DNA of 64,000 nucleotides, from NCBI RefSeq assembly GCF_001620265.1, contig NZ_CP012661.1:4167001-4231000 (forward strand). The letters run 5' to 3'. This document shows, one piece after another, positions 17,706-26,837 of the stretch (position 1 is the stretch's first letter; every line of letters begins with the position of its first letter). The position numbers and the translations under genes were made by a program. Source of the DNA: Frigidibacter mobilis (GTDB lineage: Bacteria > Pseudomonadota > Alphaproteobacteria > Rhodobacterales > Rhodobacteraceae). The notes below the pieces were generated by a model. That model was given only the letters and a program-made list of their open reading frames with translations. It ran no database searches and was not told the origin of the DNA.

Positions 17706-18995
17706 ATGACGATCTATCTGGAAAACGCCCGCCTGATCGACCCCGAGGCCGGCACCGAACGACAGGGCAACCTGATCCTCGATGGCGGGGTGATCGCGCT
17801 GGTGGATGCACTCTCGGCCCCCAAGGGCGCGCGGGTCATCGACTGCGGCGGCAAATGCCTCGCCCCCGGCATCGTCGATATCGGCGTGAAGGTGGGCGAG
17901 CCCGGAGAGCGGCATAAGGAGAGCTTCCGCTCTGCCGGCCTCGCCGCGGCCGCGGGCGGCGTCACCACCATGATCGTGCGCCCCGATACCGATCCGGCAC
18001 TCGATACGCCCGAGATGCTGGAATTCGTCACCCGCCGCGCCGCCAGCGCCAGCCCGGTGCGCATCCGCCACATGGCCGCGCTGACCAAGGGCCGGGCCGG
18101 GCGCGAGATGACCGAGATCGGCTTCTTGCTCGACGCGGGCGCCGTCGCCTTCACCGATTGCGACCATGTGGTGACCGATACCAAGGTGCTGTCGCGCGCC
18201 CTGACCTATGCCCGCAGCCTTGGCGCACTGGTGATCGGCCATCCGCAGGACCCGGGCCTGTCGGCCGGCGCCGCCGTCACCACCGGCAAGTTCGCCAGCC
18301 TGCGCGGCCTGCCCGGCGTATCTCCGATGGCCGAGCGCATGTGCCTCGACCGCGACCTGGCGCTGGTGGAGATGACGGGCGTGCGCTGGCATGCCGACCA
18401 GATCACCTGCGCCCGCAGTCTTCCGGCGCTGGAACGCGCCAAGGCCAGCGGGCTGGACGTGACCGCGGGTGTTTCTATCCATCACCTCACGCTTAACGAC
18501 CTCGACGTCGGCGACTACCGCACCTTCTTCAAGGTCAAGCCGCCGCTGCGCGACGAGCAGGACCGGCTGGCGGTGGTCGAGGCGGTGGCCAGCGGGCTGA
18601 TCGACATCATCAGCTCCATGCACACCCCGCAGGATGAGGAAAGCAAGCGCCTGCCCTATGAGGATGCCGCCAGCGGCGCTGTGGCGCTGCAGACGCTGCT
18701 GCCCGCGGCAATGCGCCTTTACCAGTCGGGCCATATCGACCTGCCGCAGCTGTTCCGCGCGCTGGCGCTGAACCCGGCCAAACGCCTCGGCCTGCCACAG
18801 GGCAGGCTGGCCGAGGGCGCGCCCGCCGATCTGGTGCTGTTCGATCCCGACGCACCCTTCGTGCTCGACCGCTTCACCCTGCGGTCGAAATCCAAGAACA
18901 CCCCGTTCGACGGGCAGCGGATGGAGGGCAAGGTGCTGGCAACCTTCGTCGGCGGGCAGCAGGTGTTCGGGCCGGATCAGGAGGACGCAGCATGA
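17706..18995 (+). CDS. pyrX: Dihydroorotase-like protein without catalytic metal site (PyrX-type)
   Basis: A 429-residue amidohydrolase-fold protein. The sequence CLAPGIVDIGVKVGEPGERHKESF aligns with the metal-binding strand of dihydroorotase, normally D-x-H-x-H-x-R-x-PG, but both metal-binding histidines are replaced (DIGVKVGEPG). The late D-H-A-P-H motif reads SSMHTPQDEES. Activity as a dihydroorotase is therefore unlikely; such proteins in Pseudomonas and relatives are structural partners needed by PyrB. Start chosen at the ATG 10 bases after pyrB. Its last bases overlap plsY by 4. A true pyrC should exist elsewhere in the genome. Confidence 0.85.
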   Translation: MTIYLENARLIDPEAGTERQGNLILDGGVIALVDALSAPKGARVIDCGGKCLAPGIVDIGVKVGEPGERHKESFRSAGLAAAAGGVTTMIVRPDTDPALDTPEMLEFVTRRAASASPVRIRHMAALTKGRAGREMTEIGFLLDAGAVAFTDCDHVVTDTKVLSRALTYARSLGALVIGHPQDPGLSAGAAVTTGKFASLRGLPGVSPMAERMCLDRDLALVEMTGVRWHADQITCARSLPALERAKASGLDVTAGVSIHHLTLNDLDVGDYRTFFKVKPPLRDEQDRLAVVEAVASGLIDIISSMHTPQDEESKRLPYEDAASGAVALQTLLPAAMRLYQSGHIDLPQLFRALALNPAKRLGLPQGRLAEGAPADLVLFDPDAPFVLDRFTLRSKSKNTPFDGQRMEGKVLATFVGGQQVFGPDQEDAA

Positions 18996-19603
18996 TGCCG
19001 GTCATCACTTCGGACACTGTGACGCTGCTGGCCACGGTGGTGCTGGCCTACCTGCTGGGCTCGGTGCCCTTCGGCGTGCTCATCACCCGGATGATGGGCC
19101 TTGGCGACCTGCGCGCCATCGGATCGGGCAACATCGGTGCCACCAATGTGCTGCGCACCGGCAACAAGGGCGCGGCAGCGGCAACGCTGATCCTCGACGG
19201 CGGCAAGGGCGCGGCGGCAGTGCTGCTGGCGCGCGCCCTGGTCGGGCCGGATGCCGCGCAACTGGCGGGGCTGGCGGCCTTCTTGGGCCACCTCTACCCG
19301 GTCTGGCTGGCCTTCAAGGGCGGCAAGGGCGTGGCGACCTTCCTTGGCATTATGCTGGCGCTGGCTTGGCCGGTGGGCGCGCTGTGCTGCGCCACATGGC
19401 TCGTGGTGGCGATCACCAGCCGCTATTCCTCGCTCTCGGCGCTTGTGGCTGCCGCGACCTCGGTGCTGTGGATGCAATTGACCGGCAACCACCGCATGGT
19501 CCTGCTGGGAATGATCCTGACGGCGCTGGTCTACCTGCGGCACTGGGCCAATATCCAGCGCCTCCGGGCGGGGACAGAGCCGAAGATCGGCAAGAAGGGC
19601 TGA
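18992..19603 (+). CDS. plsY: Acyl-phosphate glycerol-3-phosphate acyltransferase PlsY
   Basis: A 203-residue inner-membrane enzyme that moves an acyl chain from acyl phosphate to glycerol-3-phosphate, the first step of phospholipid synthesis. Motifs: IGSGNIGATNVLRTGNKGAA near residue 46-65, LDGGKGAAAVLLA, FKGGKGVATFLG near 109-120. About five transmembrane segments. The ATG overlaps the pyrX stop in an ATGA context, so it is translated from the pyr operon. Confidence 0.96.
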   Translation: MMPVITSDTVTLLATVVLAYLLGSVPFGVLITRMMGLGDLRAIGSGNIGATNVLRTGNKGAAAATLILDGGKGAAAVLLARALVGPDAAQLAGLAAFLGHLYPVWLAFKGGKGVATFLGIMLALAWPVGALCCATWLVVAITSRYSSLSALVAAATSVLWMQLTGNHRMVLLGMILTALVYLRHWANIQRLRAGTEPKIGKKG

Positions 19604-19617
19604 GGGTCGCGGCCTGA

Positions 19618-20964
19618 TTACAGCCGGGTCGCCTCGTAGACCTTGCTGATATCGCCCTGCCAGTCGCCGTGGAACGCGTCCAGCAGGCGATCCGCGGGCA
19701 CCTTGCCGCTGGCGACGCTCTCGCGGAACGGGTCCAGCAGGACCTCTTCGCCAAGGCCCCGCGCCGCCAGCCCGGCCGCCGAAATCTCCAGCACCCGGGC
19801 CGCCATCTCTTGCAGGCGCACGCCGCCCGCCTCGCCCTGCAGGCCCGCGATCGAGGCCGCCTTGCGCAACCCCTCGCGCGTCTCGTGGCTCCAGCCCTTG
19901 ACCAGGTCGCTGGCGGCATCCAGCGCGCCCTGGTCATAGGTCAGCCCCACCCATAGCGCGGGCAACGCCACCATCTGATCGCGTGATCCAGCATCGGCGC
20001 CGCGCATCTCGATGTATTTCTTCACCCGCGCCTCGGGGAACACCGTGGTCATGTGATCGGCCCAGTCCGACAGCGTCGGCACCTCGCCGGGCAGCGCCGG
20101 CAGCTTGCCGTTCAGGAAATCGCGGAACGACTGGCCAAGCGCATTGATGTAATGCCCGTCGCGGTAGACGAAATACATCGGCACATCGAGCACGTAGTTG
20201 ACCCACCGCTCATACCCCGCACCCTCCTCGAACATGAAGGGCAGCATCCCGGTGCGCGCGCCGTCCAGATCGCGCCAGATCCGGCTGCGCCAGCTTTTGT
20301 GCCCGTTCAGCTTGCCCTCGAAGAACGGCGAGGAGGCACAGAGCGCCGTCGCCACCGGCTGCAGTGACAGCGCCACGCGCATCTTCTGCACCATGTCGGC
20401 TTCGGAGGCGAAATCGAGGTTCACCTGCACGGTGCAGGTCCGGTACATCATCTGGGTGCCATGCGTGCCGACACGGCCCATGTAGTCGGTCATCAGCCGG
20501 TAACGGCCCTTGGGCATCATCGGCATCTGCTCATGCGTCCAGACCGGCGCGGCACCGATGCCAAGGAAGCCCACGCCCATCGGCCCGGCAATCTCGGCCA
20601 CTTCGCGCATATGGGCATCGAATTCCGCCGCCGTCTGGTGCAGCGTTTCCAGCGGTGCGCCAGACAGTTCATAGGCCCCGCCCGGCTCCAGGCTGACATT
20701 GGCGCCATCGCGGGTCAGCCCGATGATCTTGTCCTGCTCGAAGATCGGGGTCCAGCCAAAGCGGGCCTGCATCCCCTCCAGCATCGCGCGGACCGAGGCC
20801 GCCCCCTCATAGGGCAGCGGCAGCAGATCGCCGGTGGTGAAGCCGAACTTCTCATGCTCGGTGCCGATGCGCCAGTCAGCCTTCGGCTTCTCGCCGCTGG
20901 CGACATAGGCGGCCAGGGCATCGAAATGCTCGATCGGGCCGCCGCCGCTTTGTGGAATGGACAT
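19618..20964 (-). CDS. gshA: Glutamate-cysteine ligase, plant/alphaproteobacterial type
   Basis: A 448-residue ATP-dependent ligase for the first step of glutathione synthesis. The N-terminal WRIGTEHEKFGF supplies the Mg-binding acidic residues; VSLEPGGAYELSGAP, MPKGRYRLMTDYMGRVGTHGTQMMYRTCTVQVNLDFASE and ARVKKYIEMRGADAG are conserved blocks of the GCS2 plant-type group. I chose the ATG at 20964 with GAGGGG upstream; a longer in-frame start adds 30 unconserved residues. The glutathione product fits the two GST genes and the 1-Cys peroxiredoxin in the window. Confidence 0.95.
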   Translation of the reverse strand: MSIPQSGGGPIEHFDALAAYVASGEKPKADWRIGTEHEKFGFTTGDLLPLPYEGAASVRAMLEGMQARFGWTPIFEQDKIIGLTRDGANVSLEPGGAYELSGAPLETLHQTAAEFDAHMREVAEIAGPMGVGFLGIGAAPVWTHEQMPMMPKGRYRLMTDYMGRVGTHGTQMMYRTCTVQVNLDFASEADMVQKMRVALSLQPVATALCASSPFFEGKLNGHKSWRSRIWRDLDGARTGMLPFMFEEGAGYERWVNYVLDVPMYFVYRDGHYINALGQSFRDFLNGKLPALPGEVPTLSDWADHMTTVFPEARVKKYIEMRGADAGSRDQMVALPALWVGLTYDQGALDAASDLVKGWSHETREGLRKAASIAGLQGEAGGVRLQEMAARVLEISAAGLAARGLGEEVLLDPFRESVASGKVPADRLLDAFHGDWQGDISKVYEATRL

Positions 20965-21020
20965 TGGCCCCTCGTTCGCTCTTTTCGCGGTGCCAGAGGT
21001 GGAGCGGCGCGCGCCCCAAG

Positions 21021-21539
21021 TCAAGGCCGCGCGAGCGGAGTGCTTCGGCGCCACAGCGGCGGCGCGAGGTCCTGCGGCAGCGCCTCTGCCTCCATCGCCG
21101 CCAAAAACCGTCCCATTTCAATGCCCGGCAGCGCGGCGAAGGCGTCATAGAGCGTGCCCGCCCCAGCGGCATCCACCGGAATGATGAGGGCCTGCCCGTC
21201 GCTCTGCTTCAACCGCCAGTGCCGCCGGCCCTGCACCGCGATCAGCCGGATCTCGGACAATTCACGCAGCGACAGGAACCCGCCGGATGCCGGGCCGAGA
21301 TAGGCCACCTGCCCCTCGTCCAGTTCCACTACCCCCGGCGCGCCGACCTGCCGGGCAAAGCGCACCCGGCGGAAGGCCGACAGGCCAAGCCCCGCCGCCA
21401 GCGCCGCGATCAGCAGGCCGACCGGCCCCAGCAGCCAGCCGCCGCGCGTCGCCACCCACAGCCCCGCCAGCGCGACACAAGCCGCGATCAGCGGTTCGCG
21501 CCAGCGATGCAGAGCGGCGGCAAGCTCGGGTCGAATCAT
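21021..21539 (-). CDS. Small membrane protein of unknown function
   Basis: A 172-residue protein with two hydrophobic segments near residues 17-33 and 36-54 and a soluble C-terminal part with predicted beta strands (VVELDEGQVAYLGPASGGFLSLRELSEIRLI). I do not recognise a family. Its ATG overlaps the stop of the upstream GNAT gene by 4 bases, so they belong to one operon with rsmE. The C-terminal end PLWRRSTPLARP is basic. Confidence 0.75.
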   Translation of the reverse strand: MIRPELAAALHRWREPLIAACVALAGLWVATRGGWLLGPVGLLIAALAAGLGLSAFRRVRFARQVGAPGVVELDEGQVAYLGPASGGFLSLRELSEIRLIAVQGRRHWRLKQSDGQALIIPVDAAGAGTLYDAFAALPGIEMGRFLAAMEAEALPQDLAPPLWRRSTPLARP

Positions 21540-22393
21540 GGCGCGGGCACCGTGGCGGGACTTTCGAAGAACACCAGCTGGTAGCCGCCGATGCGCTGAA
21601 AGCCGATCCCCTCATAGGCGCGCATCGCCGGCGGGCCGGAGGCGAACAGGATCGCCTCGCGCGCCCCCGTCGCCCGCGCCTCGGCGAGATGCAGCGCCAC
21701 CGCATCACGGGCATGGCCGCGGCCGCGCCGGGCCGGCGGCGTGAACACCCCGCCCACCTGCACGATATCGGGAAGCACCGCGTTGAAGCTGGTCATCGCC
21801 ACCGGCGTTCCCGCCTGCTCCAGCACCCGCAGCCGGTCCTGCGCGGTCAGGGCGGAAACCTGGGCCGCCGCATCCGCCTCGGTCCGTGGCCCCTGAACGG
21901 CCCCCAGCGTCTCCACCAGATAATCGGCGCGCCAGCCGGTCAGCAGCCCGGCATCTTCGGGCACGGCCGCCCGCAGCTGCAGATCGCCCGCCGCCGGCAG
22001 CCGCAGTGCGGCCAGCGCCAGCCGGTAAAGCGGTTCTGTCCGGTCAAGGCTGCAGGGCGCGCCCGACAGCCCAAGCGCCTCGCGCAGCCGCGCGACCTGC
22101 CCCGCCTCGCCGTTCATGCCCGAAATGCGCGCGCCGGCCAGCACCTGCCGCACCGCGGCCAACCCCTCAAGGCGGGGCACCTGCATCAGCAGCATCCCCT
22201 GCGTGGTCAGCGCTGCCACGCCCGCCACCTCGCCCGCATCCTCCAGCAACCAGAACCGCGCCGCATGGGCGTGCGCGCCGCCCTCGGGGCCATGCGCGGC
22301 AAGGTTCTGGCGCAGGAACATCGAGGTTTCGGGATGCCGCGCCAGAAACGCCTCCAGCGCCGGGGCATCGGCGGCCCTTGCAGCGCGGATCAT
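21536..22393 (-). CDS. GNAT-family N-acetyltransferase
   Basis: A 285-residue protein whose C-terminal half (about 175-280) carries the acetyl-CoA fold: QVGGVFTPPARRGRGHARDAVALHLAEARATGAREAILFASGPPAMRAYEGIGFQRIGGYQLVFF, with the R-R-G-R-G-H/Y-A pyrophosphate loop. The N-terminal half is a degenerate GNAT-like repeat. The substrate is unknown. The start at 22393 overlaps the rsmE stop by 4 bases; upstream in-frame starts would fall inside rsmE. Confidence 0.85.
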   Translation of the reverse strand: MIRAARAADAPALEAFLARHPETSMFLRQNLAAHGPEGGAHAHAARFWLLEDAGEVAGVAALTTQGMLLMQVPRLEGLAAVRQVLAGARISGMNGEAGQVARLREALGLSGAPCSLDRTEPLYRLALAALRLPAAGDLQLRAAVPEDAGLLTGWRADYLVETLGAVQGPRTEADAAAQVSALTAQDRLRVLEQAGTPVAMTSFNAVLPDIVQVGGVFTPPARRGRGHARDAVALHLAEARATGAREAILFASGPPAMRAYEGIGFQRIGGYQLVFFESPATVPAP

Positions 22394-23114
22394 CGCCAAT
22401 CCCCCAACGTCGCCTGCCACAACGTGATAGCCGCCACCGCCGCGGTATCAGCGCGCAGGATCCGCGGGCCAAGCGAGACCGGCCGCACGAAAGGCAGCGC
22501 CCGCAGCCGTGCCCGCTCACCATCCGAAAACCCGCCCTCGGGGCCGATCAGCACCGCCCAGGGACCGGGCTCCTCCCCCGCCAGCGTCTCTGCTGCGCCC
22601 ACCAGCGACTCATCGGCCCAGAGGATGCGCCGCCCTGCATCCCAGCCCGCCAGCACACGGCCAGCGGCGCCAGCTCGGCCACCTCGGGCACGAAGGTGCC
22701 GCCGCATTGCTCTGCCGCCTCCAGCGCATGGGCCTGCAGGCGGTCCTGGCGGATGCGGTCGGCATTGGTGAACTCGGTCTGCACCGGCAGGATCCGCGCC
22801 GCGCCAAGCTCTGCCGCCTTCTCGACAATGAAATCGGTGCGCGTCTTCTTGATCGGCGCGAACAGCAGCCACAGGTCGGGCGGCATCCGCTGGGGGGCCG
22901 TCTGCGCCTCGCATTGCAGCGTGCCGCCGCGCTTGCCGGCTTCGGCCACCCGCGCCAGCCACTCGCCATCGCGCCCGTTGAACAACAGCAGATGCGCGCC
23001 AACGGCCAGCCGCATCACCCCGAACAGGTAATGCGCCTGTGCCTCGGCCAGGGGAAGCGATTGCCCCTGACCAAGCGGGTGGTCTACACAAAGCCTGATC
23101 TTCGCTGCTGCCAT
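22390..23114 (-). CDS. rsmE: 16S rRNA (uracil(1498)-N3)-methyltransferase RsmE, single-base shift
   Basis: RsmE is a SPOUT methyltransferase acting on U1498 of 16S rRNA. The N-terminal part (23114 down to about 22663) reads IRLCVDHPLGQGQSLPLAEAQAHYLFGVMRL and IKKTRTDFIVEKAAELGAARILPVQTEFT; the C-terminal part in another frame reads VLIGPEGGFSDGERARLR and SLGPRILRADTAAVAA, the SAM knot. Joining requires one missing base near 22659-22662, giving LARVLAGWDAGRRI across the junction and about 241 residues, the usual length. Probably a sequence error; otherwise the enzyme is inactivated. Confidence 0.9.
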
Positions 23115-23126
23115 GAGGCCGAACCT

Positions 23127-24107
23127 ATGACCGCGCCCACCGGAATGCCAGAGCCTGAAACAGCCAAACCCGCAGGCCAGGTCGCCGACGCGGTACGCGG
23201 CAACTGGGTGGACCATACCGCGCCCGCCTGGTCGCGGCCCTGGCTGCGGCTGGCACGCGCAGACCGGCCGGTGGGCACATGGCTGCTGCTGATCCCCTGC
23301 TGGTGGGGCCTTGCCCTTGCCGCCGCCGCCGATGCGCCGCGCTGGTCCGACCTGTGGATCGCGCTGGCCTGCACGATGGGCGCCTTCCTGATGCGCGGCG
23401 CCGGCTGCACCTGGAACGACATCACCGACCGGCATATCGACGGCGCGGTCGCGCGCACCCGGTCCCGCCCGATCCCGTCGGGGCAGGTCACCGCCAAGGG
23501 CGCCGCCGTCTGGATGGCGGCGCAGGCGCTGATCGCCGCCGCGATCCTGTTCACCTTCAACGGCTTTGCCATCGCCCTTGGCATCGCCGCCCTGGTCCCG
23601 GTAGCGATCTATCCCTTTGCCAAACGCTTCACCTGGTGGCCGCAGGTCTTCCTGGGCCTCGCCTTCAACTGGGGCGCGCTCCTCGGCTGGGCCGCCCATA
23701 CCGGCAGCCTGTCCTGGCCGCCGGTGCTGCTGTATGTCGCAGGCATCGCCTGGACGCTGTTCTACGACACCATCTATGCCCATCAGGACAAGGAGGATGA
23801 TGCGCTGATCGGCGTGAAATCCACCGCGCGGCTGTTCGGCACCAACACCCCCCGCTGGCTGGCGCTGTTCCTGCTGGCGACCGTGGTGCTGATGGCGCTG
23901 GCGGTGCTGATCGCCCTTCTGCCCCAGGCCGCGCCCCTGACCCTGGTGCTGGGGCTGGCCGCGCCCTGGGCGATGGGCTGGCACCTGCTGTGGCAGATGC
24001 GCAAGCTGGATATCGACGACCCAGACACCTGCCTGCATCTCTTCCGCTCCAACCGCGATGCCGGACTTGTCACTACGCTGTTTCTTGCCGCTGCCGCCCT
24101 CGTCTGA
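23127..24107 (+). CDS. ubiA: 4-hydroxybenzoate octaprenyltransferase
   Basis: A 326-residue polytopic membrane enzyme that prenylates 4-hydroxybenzoate in ubiquinone synthesis. The two Asp-rich motifs are NDITDRHIDGAVARTRSRPI (about 98-117) and DTIYAHQDKEDDALIGVKSTA (about 215-235), with WLLLIPCWWGL near the first helix. Start taken at the ATG with ATGACCGCG; a short soluble N-terminal stretch precedes the first helix. Divergent from rsmE. The ubiquinone product serves the bc1 complex encoded later in the window. Confidence 0.95.
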   Translation: MTAPTGMPEPETAKPAGQVADAVRGNWVDHTAPAWSRPWLRLARADRPVGTWLLLIPCWWGLALAAAADAPRWSDLWIALACTMGAFLMRGAGCTWNDITDRHIDGAVARTRSRPIPSGQVTAKGAAVWMAAQALIAAAILFTFNGFAIALGIAALVPVAIYPFAKRFTWWPQVFLGLAFNWGALLGWAAHTGSLSWPPVLLYVAGIAWTLFYDTIYAHQDKEDDALIGVKSTARLFGTNTPRWLALFLLATVVLMALAVLIALLPQAAPLTLVLGLAAPWAMGWHLLWQMRKLDIDDPDTCLHLFRSNRDAGLVTTLFLAAAALV

Positions 24108-24168
24108 TTGACTCCCCCCGGCCTGCCCTTATGCAAGGCCCATCCTGGAACAGACAAAGGCCGCCCGA

Positions 24169-26442
24169 ATGCGTCTTGCCCCGAAAGTCCTCGGCATCCA
24201 AACCATCGGTCTCATCGCCTTCGGGCTGGCTGCAGCGTTGTCCTTTCTTGCCGCGACCTGGGCGGCCTCGGCCATCGAGGATGTCTCGGCCACAACCGTT
24301 CGCCGGGCGCTGACCGAAGAGGGGCATTCCTGGGCCGGGGTTCATGCCAACGGGCTCAGCATCACGCTGACCGGCGAGGCACCGACCGAGGCGACGCGCT
24401 TTCGCGCGCTTGGCACTGCGGGATCTGTCGTCGATGCCGGCCGGGTGATTGACGCGATGACAGTTCCCGACCCGGCCGCAATCAAGGCCCCGGACTTCTC
24501 CGTCGAGGTGCTGCGCAACGATGACGGCATCTCGCTGATCGGCCTCGTTCCTGCCTCGGAGGGGCGCGACGACATCGTGAAGCACATCACCGCGCTCGCC
24601 CGCGGCGGCACCGTCACCGACATGCTGGAAACCGCCCGCCATCCCGCGCCCGAAGGCTGGGACGAGGCGCTGGACTTCGGCCTTGATGCGCTGGCCGACC
24701 TGCCCCGCTCCAAGATCTCCATCGGCGCGGCCCGGGTGGCGATCACCGCCATCACCGACAGCGCCGAGCAGAAGGCCCGGATCGAGGCCGCCCTGCGCCG
24801 CGATGTCCCCGCCGGCACCATCCTGACGCTGGACATCTCGGCCCCGCGCCCAGTCATCACCCCCTTCACGCTGCGCTTCCTGATCGACGAGGATGGCCCG
24901 CGCTTTGATGTCTGCTCTGCCGATACCGAAAAGGCCCGTGCCCGCATCCTTGCCGCAGCCCGCGCCGCCGGGGCGGTCAGCGTTGATTGTACCATCGGCA
25001 TGGGGGTGCCGTCTCCCGCCTGGGCCGAGGCTTCCGAAGCTGCCATCGCCGCGATGGCCGAACTGGGCGCCGGATCTGTCACCCTGTCCGATGCCGATGT
25101 GTCGCTGATCGCAGCCGACAGCGTGGCCCAGGCCGATTTCGACCATGTGGTGGGCGAACTGGAAACCGCTCTGCCCGAGGTCTTCTCGCTGACCGCGGTG
25201 CTGACGCCCAAGCCGCAGGCCACCGCCAACCAGGGCCCGCCCGAATTCACCGCCACCCTTTCGGACGAGGGCCGCGTTCAGGTCCGCGGTCGTCTGCCCG
25301 ACGCGCTGACCCGCAGCGCCGTGGAAAACTTCGCACGGGCCCGCTTCGGCATCGGCAGGGTCTACATGGCAACCCGCATCGACCCGGCCCTGCCCGAAGG
25401 CTGGCCCGTGCGCGCGCTGGCCGCGCTCGAGGCGCTGGATTCGCTGGCCGAGGGCAATGTACTGGTACGCCCCGATCTGGTGCGCGTGCAGGGCACGACC
25501 GGCAGTACCGAAACCGCCGCCCGCATCGCGCGCCTTCTGTCCGAGAAGCTGGGCGAGGGCCAGGAATTCGACATCCGCGTGCGCTATGAACCCAAGCTGG
25601 ACCCGGTTCTGGCGCTGCCCACCGCCGAGGAATGCGTCGCAACGATTGCCGCCGTGCTGGACGAACACCAGATCGCCTTCGAACCCGGCTCGGCCACGCT
25701 CTCGCCCTCCGCCCGCCCGCTGCTGGACCAGATCGCCGTGACGCTGAAGGACTGCGCCGACTACCCGATCGAGGTTGCCGGCCATACCGACAGCCAGGGC
25801 GGCGAGGAGATGAACCTCGCCCTGTCCGAAGATCGCGCCGAGGCGGTCATCGCCGCGCTGATGGAGCGGCGGATCCTGACCGGAAACCTGCACGCCACTG
25901 GCTATGGCGAAAGCCGCCCGATCGCCCGCAACGATACCGAAGAGGGCCGCGAGGCAAACCGGCGGATCGAGTTCACCCTGCTGAAGGACGCGGCAGATCC
26001 CGGAATGCCCGCAGATGCGCCGCTGGCAGAGGGCGCCGAGATGCCCGACGCCGCAGAGCGTGCAGCGCCCCCCGAGGCCGGCCGGCCGGAACCCCGCCCG
26101 GAGGATGCGGTGGCCGAGTATCCGACAGCGGGATGAAGGAAGTGGCGACGAGGGAAGTGGCGACGAGGGCCCGCGGCGGCAAACGCAGGCGCCGACCCTG
26201 TCACCGAAGCCGAAGACCCGGCGGAAGAGACCACGGCCGACACTGCGCCAGAGCCCGCAGCTACAGCGCAGGGCGGAGGCGATACCCCGGATGCGCCGGC
26301 CGTCGGCTCCGCCGAGGCTCTCCTCAAGCTGGCTCCGGTCGAGGTGCAGGCGCCCGGCGCGGGAACCGTGAAACCGCTTGCACGCCCGGCGGCCATCGAA
26401 GCGCGCGCGGCCGAAGCAGCCGCGGACGAGACGGCAGACTAG
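24169..26442 (+). CDS. BON/OmpA-domain envelope protein with a disrupted C-terminal tail
   Basis: An N-terminal transmembrane segment (about 10-34) is followed by several BON-like periplasmic repeats (about 40-470) and an OmpA peptidoglycan-binding domain (about 500-610) with FEPGSATLSPSARPLLD and VAGHTDSQGGEEMNLALSEDRAEAV. The frame meets TGA at 26134-26136, but the Ala/Glu/Pro-rich reading AGADPVTEAEDPAEET continues in the same frame to TAG at 26440-26442. Between the two lies an exact 15-bp tandem duplication (26138-26167) that reads DEGSGDEGSGDEG in the adjacent frame. Two compensating one-base changes would restore one protein of about 757 residues. The intact part alone is 655 residues. 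Probable role: cell-envelope tethering. Confidence 0.85.
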
Positions 26443-26504
26443 GCGGGACCCAACCCGCCGGACAAGCACAACACAAACACGCGCACAGGCGACGGGGACA
26501 TGAC

Positions 26505-26831
26505 ATGAACAGAACCGAATTCATCATCGCCACGGCGATCATCCTTTTTGTCGCTTTCGGCCTTGGCTGGTTCGCCTCCTGGCTGTTGCATCGTCTGACC
26601 CGCGTCACCCAGGCCGAAATGGGCGAGCTGGACCAGATGGCCCAGGCCCTGCACGAGGCTGAGGAAACCCGGGACCAGGCGCTCGCCTATCTGGAGCAGC
26701 GCGAACAGGAGCTGACAAGTCAACTGAGCCAGACCGAGGCAGAGCTGCGTGCCGCGATGGATGGCCTGCGCGATGCCCGCCAGGAGGCCGAGGAGCTGCG
26801 CGCCTATATCGAGCGCAAGAACCAGGGCTGA
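26505..26831 (+). CDS. Small single-pass membrane protein with coiled coil
   Basis: A 108-residue protein: transmembrane segment at about residues 7-27 (FIIATAIILFVAFGLGWFAS) and a long acidic coiled coil from about 37 to 105. Similar short proteins follow OmpA-family genes in other Rhodobacterales, but I know no function. The ATG at 26505 is preferred to an ATG five bases earlier, which runs into a stop after two codons. It ends 12 bases before the left end of the insertion sequence and appears intact. Confidence 0.8.
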   Translation: MNRTEFIIATAIILFVAFGLGWFASWLLHRLTRVTQAEMGELDQMAQALHEAEETRDQALAYLEQREQELTSQLSQTEAELRAAMDGLRDARQEAEELRAYIERKNQG

Positions 26832-26837
26832 GGCAGC

